Origin: Actinomycetota bacterium | Lineage (GTDB): Bacteria; Actinomycetota; Thermoleophilia; Gaiellales; Gaiellaceae | Assembly (NCBI GenBank): GCA_013696595.1 | Contig: JACCYG010000320.1 | Coordinates: 1 to 6,186 of the forward strand | DNA: 6,186 bases | Reading direction: 5' to 3' | Shown here: positions 1-5,336 of the stretch, in pieces | Layout of the letters: each line of letters opens with the position of its first letter | How positions within the stretch are numbered: the first letter of the stretch is position 1 | Program-made: the position numbers and the translations under genes | The notes under the pieces: generated by a model | The model's input: the letters and a program-made list of their open reading frames with translations, nothing else | Told to the model about the DNA's origin: nothing | The model's database searches: none

Positions 1-802
1 CGCGCCCGAGACGCGAATCGCGCAGACGGACCGAGCAGAAGACCGTGATGAGAACAAGGGCGAGCGCCGTCCAGTAGAAGAGGTTCTCGGCGTCGAAGGA
101 CTGCTGGAACGAGTTCGGGAGACCGATCGTCGAGTTCAGCGACTCGCCGAAGCCCGGCGAGTCGATCGGCGTGATCCCGAAGGTCCCGTGCGTCAGGTCG
201 AAGCCCTTGATGCTGTCCCCATTCCGGACAAACTGAGGCACGATCTCGCCGAACCCGAGCGTCACGATCGCGAGATAGTCGCCGCGGAGACGCAGGGTCG
301 GGAGGCCGATGACGATTCCGACGGCGGCGGTGAAGATCCCGGCGAGGATGAGGATGAGCCACATCGAGAGGTGGATCCCGGGCACCTCCGGCCCGATGCC
401 GACCGCGCCGAAGTGGAACGTCACCTGCTCGAACTGCTGCGAGGCGAACCAGCCGGCCATGTACGCCCCGGCCGCGTAGAAGGCCACATAGCCGAGGTCG
501 AGGAGGCCCGAATAGCCGACGACGATGTTCAGGCCGAGGGCCATCATCGTGAAGACGAGGATGATGACGCCCGAGCCGACGCTTGGGAAGAACTCCCCGA
601 TGGCCGGCAGGCCCTTGAGCCACTCCACATAGAGCGGGTACAGGATGCCGAGGGCAAGCACGACCAACAGTGGGACGAGCCCGCGCACGCGATCGCTTGC
701 GAGCAGGCCGCCGCGGCCGCCGAAGCGCTCGAGCCGCCGGTTGACCGCGCGGCCAAGGCCCGAGCCGCGTCGGGGCTGCTCGGCTTTCTTCGGCTCGGTC
801 AT
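1..802 (-). CDS. livM: LivM-type branched-chain amino acid ABC transporter permease (C-terminus cut off)
   Basis: Inner-membrane permease of a LivHMGF-type importer; it pairs with LivH to form the channel. The reading frame runs open off the left edge, so 267 residues are visible. They begin with a charged tail of about 40 residues (Arg/Lys-rich), followed by hydrophobic segments near residues 42-60, 77-96, 103-121, 147-168 and 245-259. The family hallmark LRLRGDYLAIVTLGFGEI lies at 170-187, and NIVVGYSGLLDLGYVAFYA at 92-110. The visible end, RLRDSRLGR, is the start of the cytoplasmic loop that contacts the ATPase subunits. The ATG at 802 overlaps the livH stop codon as ATGA, with GGAGGG 3 nt upstream, so translation is probably coupled to livH. 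The ATPases livG/livF would be expected beyond the left edge. The substrate cannot be read from the sequence; amide or urea importers share this fold. Confidence 0.93.
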   Translation of the reverse strand, partial: MTEPKKAEQPRRGSGLGRAVNRRLERFGGRGGLLASDRVRGLVPLLVVLALGILYPLYVEWLKGLPAIGEFFPSVGSGVIILVFTMMALGLNIVVGYSGLLDLGYVAFYAAGAYMAGWFASQQFEQVTFHFGAVGIGPEVPGIHLSMWLILILAGIFTAAVGIVIGLPTLRLRGDYLAIVTLGFGEIVPQFVRNGDSIKGFDLTHGTFGITPIDSPGFGESLNSTIGLPNSFQQSFDAENLFYWTALALVLITVFCSVRLRDSRLGR

Positions 803-1869
803 CCACCCTCCGGGGTCTGCTCACCGAGGAGGCCGGAAGGACGAAAGACGAGGATCGCGATCAGGATCCCGAACACGATCGAACGGGTCCAGTCGCCTCC
901 CGGCGTCAGGACGGTGAGGCCTTCGTTGAACTCCTGGACGAGGCCGATCAGGATCCCCCCGAGCACCGCTCCGGTCAAGTTGCCGATGCCGCCCAGGACG
1001 GCGGCCGTAAAGGCGATCAGCCCGAGCTCGAATCCCGTGTCGAAGCGCATCGTCGTGAAGTAGAGAAGGTAGAGGAGCCCGGCGGCGCCGGCGAGTGCTC
1101 CCGCAAGCGCGAACGTGAACGAGATCGTCCGGTTCACGTTGATCCCCATCATCGCCGCGGCATCGGGGTCCATCGACGTCGCGCGCATCGCCTTTCCATG
1201 CCGGGTCGACGTCACGAGCCAGGTGAGCGCCAGGAGCACCGGGATCGTGAGGAGGAGGACGAAGAACTTGTTCCACTGCAGCGCGACGCCGCCGACGGAA
1301 AAGACGTCCGAGTTCGGGACCAGGCGAGGGATGGACTGGAATTGCGTGTCGTAGAAGCCGAGCGCGACGTTCTGGACGATGAAGGACATGCCGATGGCGG
1401 TGATGAGCGCGGCAAGTCGCGGCGACTGGCGCAGAGGCCGGTAGGCGACGCGTTCGATCACCGTGTTTGTCGTCGCGGCGAACACCATCGCAATCAGAAG
1501 CGTGACTCCGATTGCGACGATCACGATCCCCGCGCCGGACTCGTCGGTGACGTTGAAGACCGAGAGCAGCACGGAGCTCGCAAGCAGCCCGGCCAGCGCG
1601 AACTGGTCGCCGTGCGCGAAGTTGATCAGCTGGAGAATTCCGTAGACGAGCGTGTAGCCGAGCGCGACGAGGGCGTAGACCGCGCCGCGCGTGAGGCCGA
1701 TCAGGAAGACGTTGACGAACTCCGCGGGGTCCTTGACGAAGTTGGCCACTAGCCACGCGATGAGCGCGAGGACCACGAGGATCCCGATGATGGCGACGAG
1801 GCTAGGCCGCGGCCGGGAGAGAAGGGCCGCGATCTGGGAGGGGGGTTCTGTGCGGGCCTGGGATGCCAT
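799..1869 (-). CDS. livH: LivH-type branched-chain amino acid ABC transporter permease
   Basis: Second channel-forming inner-membrane permease of the importer, 356 residues. Family motifs are clear: GAVYALVALGYTLVYGILQL at 62-81 followed by INFAHGD (82-88), the YRPLR element at 143-147 before a transmembrane helix, the ATPase-contact loop HGKAMRA...AAAMMGIN (224-244), GLIAFTAAVLGGIGNLTGAV at 283-302, and the C-terminal VFRPSGLLGE. The protein is longer than typical LivH (about 290-310) because of an N-terminal extension with one extra hydrophobic segment (about 23-45). The ATG at 1869 was chosen because GAGGAGGA lies 7 nt upstream. The frame stays open further upstream to 2130, but that part runs antiparallel in frame through livK and has no hydrophobic or family character. 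The ribosome binding site lies in a hairpin (see 1878-1893). The stop codon overlaps the livM start. Confidence 0.94.
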   Translation of the reverse strand: MASQARTEPPSQIAALLSRPRPSLVAIIGILVVLALIAWLVANFVKDPAEFVNVFLIGLTRGAVYALVALGYTLVYGILQLINFAHGDQFALAGLLASSVLLSVFNVTDESGAGIVIVAIGVTLLIAMVFAATTNTVIERVAYRPLRQSPRLAALITAIGMSFIVQNVALGFYDTQFQSIPRLVPNSDVFSVGGVALQWNKFFVLLLTIPVLLALTWLVTSTRHGKAMRATSMDPDAAAMMGINVNRTISFTFALAGALAGAAGLLYLLYFTTMRFDTGFELGLIAFTAAVLGGIGNLTGAVLGGILIGLVQEFNEGLTVLTPGGDWTRSIVFGILIAILVFRPSGLLGEQTPEGG

Positions 1870-1877
1870 CGGTCGGT

Positions 1878-1893
1878 CCTCCTCGGAAGGAGG
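1878..1893 (-). promoter_or_regulatory. Hairpin sequestering the livH Shine-Dalgarno
   Basis: Read on the minus strand, CCUCCU-UCCG-AGGAGG forms a perfect 6-bp stem with a UCCG loop, which fits the UNCG tetraloop class. The 3' arm is the livH Shine-Dalgarno (GAGGAGGA, 1877-1884, 7 nt before the ATG). The inverted repeat is seen directly. That it lowers or gates livH translation is inference. Confidence 0.55.
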
Positions 1894-1894
1894 G

Positions 1895-1926
1895 GAAGAG
1901 GGGAGGGCCGAGGCCCTCCCCTCTTC
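1895..1926 (-). promoter_or_regulatory. Long perfect hairpin between livK and livH
   Basis: Positions 1895-1909 and 1912-1926 are exact reverse complements (15 nt each). With a realistic 4-nt loop (CUCG in the minus-strand RNA) this leaves a 14-bp, very GC-rich stem. It starts 10 nt after the livK stop codon and ends one base before the livH Shine-Dalgarno hairpin. No U-tract follows on the minus strand, so it is not a classic intrinsic terminator. A partial attenuator, or a 3' exonuclease block that stabilises livK mRNA, is more likely. Such elements between binding-protein and permease genes are known in other ABC operons (malE-malF in E. coli). Its function here is inferred. Confidence 0.6.
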
Positions 1927-1936
1927 GTCTTGCCTG

Positions 1937-3310
1937 CTACGAGCTCTTCGCCGCTTCGACGAGAGCCGGGTCGGGCGTGATGACCTCCTGCGGGACGAAC
2001 TCCTTCTCCGCCACATAGATCGTGATCGGTCCGGCGGTCGGGTCACCGTTCTCGGTGATCTCGAAGTCGCCGAGGATCCCGCCCTGGACGGTCGTGTTGA
2101 AGAGCTCGTCCACGACCTTCGCGCGATCACCGCCGGCGGCGGCGATCGCGTCGAGGATCACCTGAGTCGCCTGTGCGCCGTAGGCAGCGTACGGGTCGAT
2201 CGGCTCCCCGCCGAGCTCCTGCTTGAAGGAGTCGATGAACTCCTTGCCCTTTCCGGTCAGCTGGTCCGGAGGCACGCCCGCGACGCTCGAGAACGCACCG
2301 GCCGCGTTCTTCGCACCGGCCTCGTCGATCGTCGCCTGCGTCGTGAAGCCGTCAGGCATGAGCAGCTTCACCTTGCCGTCGTTCGCCCCAAGCACGGCGA
2401 CCTTGTCCTTGATCACTTGGGCGCCGTTCTCGTCGATCAGGCCGCCGAGGAAGAGGCAGTCCGCCCCGGTCCCGCCGATCTTCCGCATCTGGCCCTCGTA
2501 GCTCGACGCCTTCGGATCCCAGGCCTCGAACCCGGCAACCTTGATGCCGAGCTCCTCCGCCGCGTTCCTGAAGTTCTGCGCGACGCCGAGGCCGTACGCC
2601 TCTTTGTCGTTCAGGACGAAGCAGTTCGTGAGCCCCTGGTCCTTCGCGAACTGGGCCACGGCGGCGCCCTGGTAGGCGTCATGCGCGACCATGCGGATGT
2701 AGTTCCGCGTGCCGGACGGGTAGTACTTGTCCGGCTCAGTCTCCTCGCAGCCCGGACCGGGCTCGGTCAGGCAGACATAGGTGTTCGCCGGCGAGACCAT
2801 CCCGACGCCGCCGCCGGGAGCCTGGTTCAGAACGGGGATGATGATGGCCGCACAACCGGAGTTGAACGTCCCCAGCACGGCAACGACGTCCTCGTTCGAC
2901 GCGTAGGCCTTCGCGTTCTGGCTGCACTTACCGGAGTCCCACTTGCCCGCCTGGGCAGTCGAGTCGTCGCACGACTGATAGCCGACGTTGGTGTCGCCCG
3001 CCTTCCAGCCGTTGTCCCCCAGGACCTTGCGAATCGCCTTGGTCATCTGGATCGTCTGGCTTCGCGACGAGCCCTGGAGCGGAAGGTCGGATGCGATGAT
3101 CACGTCCGGCTCACCCTCGCCCTCGAACTCGACCTCGGTGCACGAGGACGAAGGAAGTGCCTCGACGGCTTCGCCGCCTCCGCCTCCGCCTCCGCCGCCG
3201 CCTCCGCCGCCGTCGCCGTCGCCGTCGTCACCGCCGCAGCCCGCGGCAGTGAGGGCGAGGGCGCCGAGCAGGAGAGCCAGAAGCGCCAAAAGCAATCTCT
3301 TTCTCTTCAC
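1937..3310 (-). CDS. livK: Branched-chain amino acid type ABC transporter substrate-binding lipoprotein
   Basis: Extracytoplasmic solute receptor (periplasmic binding protein type I fold, LivK/Peripla_BP_6 family) that delivers ligand to LivHM; 457 residues from the GTG start. The N-terminus is a lipoprotein signal: KRKR, a Leu/Ala core, then LTAAGC with the lipidated Cys at 25. An acidic Gly/Asp segment and 13 consecutive Gly (34-46) follow as a tether. The receptor domain starts near residue 68 (PDVIIASDLPLQG); VAVLGTFNSGC (143-153) and PVLNQAPGGGVGMVSPANT (159-177) match the ligand-cleft region of the family, and NDKEAYGLG (234-242) is the second-lobe strand. GTG at 3310 is preferred because AAGGAGG (3319-3325) sits 8 nt upstream and the signal peptide starts there; an in-frame GTG 19 codons upstream would spoil the signal peptide. 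Eight further cysteines suggest disulfides. Ligand unknown: branched-chain amino acids are the default reading, other amino acids or amides are possible. Confidence 0.93.
   Translation of the reverse strand: MKRKRLLLALLALLLGALALTAAGCGGDDGDGDGGGGGGGGGGGGGEAVEALPSSSCTEVEFEGEGEPDVIIASDLPLQGSSRSQTIQMTKAIRKVLGDNGWKAGDTNVGYQSCDDSTAQAGKWDSGKCSQNAKAYASNEDVVAVLGTFNSGCAAIIIPVLNQAPGGGVGMVSPANTYVCLTEPGPGCEETEPDKYYPSGTRNYIRMVAHDAYQGAAVAQFAKDQGLTNCFVLNDKEAYGLGVAQNFRNAAEELGIKVAGFEAWDPKASSYEGQMRKIGGTGADCLFLGGLIDENGAQVIKDKVAVLGANDGKVKLLMPDGFTTQATIDEAGAKNAAGAFSSVAGVPPDQLTGKGKEFIDSFKQELGGEPIDPYAAYGAQATQVILDAIAAAGGDRAKVVDELFNTTVQGGILGDFEITENGDPTAGPITIYVAEKEFVPQEVITPDPALVEAAKSS
3173..3211 (-). repeat. Gly13-encoding GGC/GGA triplet tract in livK
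   Basis: Thirteen successive glycine codons (nine GGC and four GGA on the minus strand) lie directly after an Asp/Gly segment behind the lipidated cysteine. The tract is a simple triplet repeat encoding a flexible tether between the membrane anchor and the receptor domain. Such tracts can vary in length by slippage, though mixing two codons lowers that tendency. Confidence 0.85.
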
Positions 3311-3369
3311 GTACTCCTCCTCCTTAGGAATTTCCAACTGGACGCTCGGCGAGCGCCCTGACAGCACAT
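3307..3369 (-). other. Possible 20-codon upstream ORF overlapping the livK start
   Basis: A short ATG frame in the livK leader encodes MCCQGARRASSWKFLRRRST. Its TGA overlaps the livK GTG as GTGA, and the livK Shine-Dalgarno lies inside it. Features for: the exact overlap geometry typical of coupled pairs, two adjacent Cys codons, and a rare CTA leucine codon. Features against: no Shine-Dalgarno before its ATG, and only one branched-chain residue, so it is not a classic leucine attenuator peptide. Chance occurrence is quite possible. Confidence 0.2.
3319..3325 (-). promoter_or_regulatory. livK ribosome binding site
   Basis: AAGGAGG on the minus strand, 8 nt before the GTG at 3310. This strong site decides the GTG start over the upstream in-frame GTG at 3367. 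Confidence 0.8.
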
Positions 3370-3429
3370 GGAACGGATTCGTCGACGCCTACTCGATGTC
3401 CGCAGACCTCCCGCCTTTTCGCTTCCGCG

Positions 3430-3458
3430 ATTATGGCGACGTGCGCCGCGCGGTTCAA
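3430..3458 (-). promoter_or_regulatory. Sigma-70-type promoter of the liv operon
   Basis: On the minus strand TTGAAC (3453-3458) and CATAAT (3430-3435) are separated by exactly 17 nt. They match TTGACA in 4 of 6 and TATAAT in 5 of 6 positions, unusually good for such GC-rich DNA. Transcription would start near 3423, giving a leader of about 110 nt before livK. The leader contains a small GC hairpin (3343-3355, CGCTC-GGC-GAGCG). No recognisable riboswitch or operator was seen. Confidence 0.6.
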
Positions 3459-3499
3459 GCGTTGTCGGGCTAATCTGTGGATCGCAGGCGTAGCGCCTC

Positions 3500-3584
3500 G
3501 CCGAAGTGGCGGAACTGGAAGACGCGCTGGACTCAAAATCCAGTGGGGCTTTGCCCCGTGCGGGTTCGATTCCCGCCTTCGGCA
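3500..3584 (+). tRNA. tRNA-Leu (anticodon CAA)
   Basis: An 85-nt cloverleaf can be folded by hand. The acceptor stem is GCCGAAG (3500-3506) with CTTCGGC (3577-3583) and discriminator A3584. The anticodon stem is CTGGA/TCCAG with loop CTCAAAA, placing CAA at 3534-3536 (reads UUG). A long class II variable arm GGGGC-TTT-GCCCC (3545-3557) is as expected for leucine. The T-arm is GCGGG-TTCGATT-CCCGC (3560-3576). The terminal CCA is not encoded (TCC follows the discriminator). A TAATCT at 3471-3476 could be its -10 element, but no convincing -35 is present at the right distance. It lies divergent to the liv operon and upstream of the phosphofructokinase on the same strand, with no obvious terminator between them. 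Confidence 0.97.
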
Positions 3585-3650
3585 TCCGACTTCACTCCAT
3601 TCCCTGTCCTGTGACGACAAAGACGTTCATACGCCGTCGAAGTTAGCCTC

Positions 3651-4700
3651 GTGGCGAAGCAGATCGCGATCCTAACGGGCGGCGGAGACTGCCCAGGGCT
3701 GAACGCCGTCATTCGCGCCGTGGCCCGGCGTTCGCTCGACCGCGGGTACAAGGTCGTCGGCGTGCGCGAGGGGTGGCGCGGCCTCGTTGACGGCCGCTTC
3801 GAGGAGCTTGGGCCACGCGAGATCTCCGGTCTGCTTCCGCGCGGCGGAACGATTCTGGGCACCTCGCGGACAAATCCATATAAGTCGGAGGGTGGCGTCG
3901 AACGCGTGCTCGAGAACTTCGCGCGCCAAGGGCTCGACGCGCTGGTGGCGGTCGGTGGCGAGGACACGCTCGGAGTTGCGGCGCGACTCTTCGACGAGGA
4001 GGGCTTCCGCGTCGTAGGGGTGCCGAAGACGATCGACAACGACCTGTCCGCGACCGACTACACGTTCGGGTTCGACACCGCCGTCTGGACCGCCACCGAA
4101 GCGATCGACCGGCTCCACACGACCGCGGAGTCGCACAACCGCGTGATGGTGGTCGAGGTGATGGGCCGGCATACGGGGTGGATCGCGGTCATGAGCGGGA
4201 TCGCGGGCGGCGCGGACGTGATCCTCATCCCCGAGCAGCCGATGACCGTCGAGGACTGCTGCGAGGAGATCCGGCGCCGCCACTCGCGCGGGAAGGATTT
4301 CTCGATCGTCGTGGTCAGCGAGGGATACGAGCTCACGTACGCGTCCGGGGAACGCCGGACCGTTGCGCAGGACCCGTCCGTGGGAGACGAATTCGGACAC
4401 GTCCGCCTCGGGGGCGTCGGGGATGCGCTCGCACGCGAGATCGAAGCCCGCACGGGCTACGAGACGCGGGTAACCGTCCTCGGCCACGTGCAGCGAGGGG
4501 GATCGCCGACCCCCCGCGATCGTGTGCTCGCTACGCGCTACGGCTTGAAGGCCGCCGATCTCGTCCACGAGCGGCAATTCGGCATGATGGCCGCCCTGCG
4601 CGGCGACGACGTGATCGGCGTTCCGCTGCGCGACGCCGTTGCCGAGCTGAAGACGGTCCCGCCGCACTGGTACGAAGTCGCCAGGGCCTTCTTCGGCTAG
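3651..4700 (+). CDS. pfp: Phosphofructokinase, group III, predicted pyrophosphate-dependent
   Basis: Cytoplasmic enzyme phosphorylating fructose 6-phosphate to fructose 1,6-bisphosphate; 349 residues, normal for group III (mixed-substrate) phosphofructokinases. Visible motifs: phosphoryl-donor loop LTGGGDCPG (8-16), SRTNPYK (72-78), VGGEDTLG (101-108), PKTIDND (125-131) with catalytic base D129, VEVMGRHTGW (168-177), SEG (223-225), and GHVQRGG (278-284) binding sugar phosphate. In this family Asp at the second acidic position of GGED together with Lys in PKTIDND marks pyrophosphate use, whereas ATP enzymes carry Gly there (GGEG in Streptomyces, GGDG in E. coli). The overall sequence resembles, from memory, the Amycolatopsis methanolica PPi enzyme. 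If so, the reaction is reversible and serves glycolysis and gluconeogenesis. The GTG start fits the family N-terminus; its Shine-Dalgarno is weak (GAAG, 8 nt upstream). ATP dependence is not excluded without assay. Confidence 0.93.
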   Translation: MAKQIAILTGGGDCPGLNAVIRAVARRSLDRGYKVVGVREGWRGLVDGRFEELGPREISGLLPRGGTILGTSRTNPYKSEGGVERVLENFARQGLDALVAVGGEDTLGVAARLFDEEGFRVVGVPKTIDNDLSATDYTFGFDTAVWTATEAIDRLHTTAESHNRVMVVEVMGRHTGWIAVMSGIAGGADVILIPEQPMTVEDCCEEIRRRHSRGKDFSIVVVSEGYELTYASGERRTVAQDPSVGDEFGHVRLGGVGDALAREIEARTGYETRVTVLGHVQRGGSPTPRDRVLATRYGLKAADLVHERQFGMMAALRGDDVIGVPLRDAVAELKTVPPHWYEVARAFFG

Positions 4701-4704
4701 CGCC

Positions 4705-5334
4705 TCAGTGGCCCCGCCGGGCGCCGGCCAGCTCCTCGATCGCACGTGAGAACGCAGCGTCCTCGGCGAGACCCTGGACGATGACCGCATCCACACCCGC
4801 GCGCTGGAGCGCCAGAGCCTGTTCGCGCGCGATCACGCCGCTTTCGGCGATCACGAGCTTCCCGGCCGGAACGTCCGGGAGGAGGTCGAGGACGAGCTCG
4901 AGCTCCTCCTCTTCGTAGTTGGTCGCGGGCCGGCAGATGAGCACGATCTCGGGATCCAGACGCTCGAGTGCGTGCTCCAGCTCTTCCTCGTCGCGGACCC
5001 CGACGGCGCAGTCCACGCCGTCGGATGAGAGCCGCTCGTGTACACGCTCGGCGTCGTCCGACCCCGCCCATTCGGCGTACATGAGGATGCACGCGTCGGC
5101 ATCGGGAGAACGCAGAAATCGCAGCTCCTCACTCACGTCGAGCTCGGTCTCGCGGAGGAGGACAGGTAAGCCGGTCTGTGCGCGCGCCGACGCGACGCCG
5201 TCCTGTCTCCAGACCGCGAGCGCCTCGGCCCCGGCCGCGTCCGCGGCCGCTGCCAGCCGGCCGACATGGCCTTCGAGGAGAGGGATCACAGAGATGCCGT
5301 CTCCCTCGGAGATGGCCTGTGCGAAGCGGGCCAC
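4705..5334 (-). CDS. TrpC-like (beta/alpha)8 protein, probably non-catalytic
   Basis: Short protein of 209 residues that reads as a degenerate relative of indole-3-glycerol-phosphate synthase. Segments align by eye with that family: GISVIPLLEG (13-22, strand 1), AEALAV (36-41), GLPVLLRET (55-63, where TrpC has PVLRKDF), VGVRDEEELEHAL (111-123, TrpC VEVHDEEEL), and AESGVIAREQALALQRAGVD (163-182, TrpC SESGI...AGVD). The Lys of strand 1, the Lys of LRKDF (Arg here), the Glu of VEVHD (Gly here) and the Asn-Asn of strand 6 (Cys-Arg here) appear missing; ESG is kept. The N-terminal helical cap of true TrpC (about 45 residues) is absent. The GTG start lies 2 nt after the upstream gene's TGA and has no Shine-Dalgarno, so reinitiation is likely. 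No trp genes are visible nearby. The fold call is fairly good; the function is unknown. Confidence 0.72.
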   Translation of the reverse strand: MARFAQAISEGDGISVIPLLEGHVGRLAAAADAAGAEALAVWRQDGVASARAQTGLPVLLRETELDVSEELRFLRSPDADACILMYAEWAGSDDAERVHERLSSDGVDCAVGVRDEEELEHALERLDPEIVLICRPATNYEEEELELVLDLLPDVPAGKLVIAESGVIAREQALALQRAGVDAVIVQGLAEDAAFSRAIEELAGARRGH

Positions 5335-5336
5335 GC

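Noticed and set aside
188..1063. A 291-codon open frame on the plus strand opposite livM and livH
   Set aside because: Glu/Asp/Arg-rich shadow frame; the minus strand encodes clear transporter membrane segments over the same bases.
1870..2130. Upstream in-frame extension of livH
   Set aside because: The extension would overlap livK by almost 200 nt and is a Ser/Arg-rich shadow. The ATG at 1869 has a strong Shine-Dalgarno and a family-like N-terminus.
1691..3361. A 556-codon open frame on the plus strand opposite livK and the start of livH
   Set aside because: It is Arg/Val/Leu-rich without any family motif and lies exactly antisense to well-supported genes. Such long shadow frames are expected in GC-rich coding DNA.
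3500..3650. tRNA gene as an integration site for a mobile element
   Set aside because: No integrase, no repeat of the tRNA 3' end and no change in base composition were seen; the flanks are ordinary housekeeping genes.
3585..3650. Promoter for the phosphofructokinase between the tRNA and its GTG
   Set aside because: No -35/-10 pair with proper spacing could be found; the gene may be read from a promoter upstream of the tRNA or from one with poor consensus.
4709..4730. Inverted repeat TGGCC...GGCCA just after the phosphofructokinase stop as a terminator
   Set aside because: Only 5 bp of outer stem, no T-tract, and it lies inside the end of the TrpC-like coding region; GC-rich coding DNA gives such repeats often.
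3672..4796. A 374-codon open frame on the minus strand opposite the phosphofructokinase
   Set aside because: Its composition is that of an antisense shadow (many Arg, Asp, His, Pro), with no recognisable domain and no ribosome binding site; the plus-strand kinase is unambiguous.
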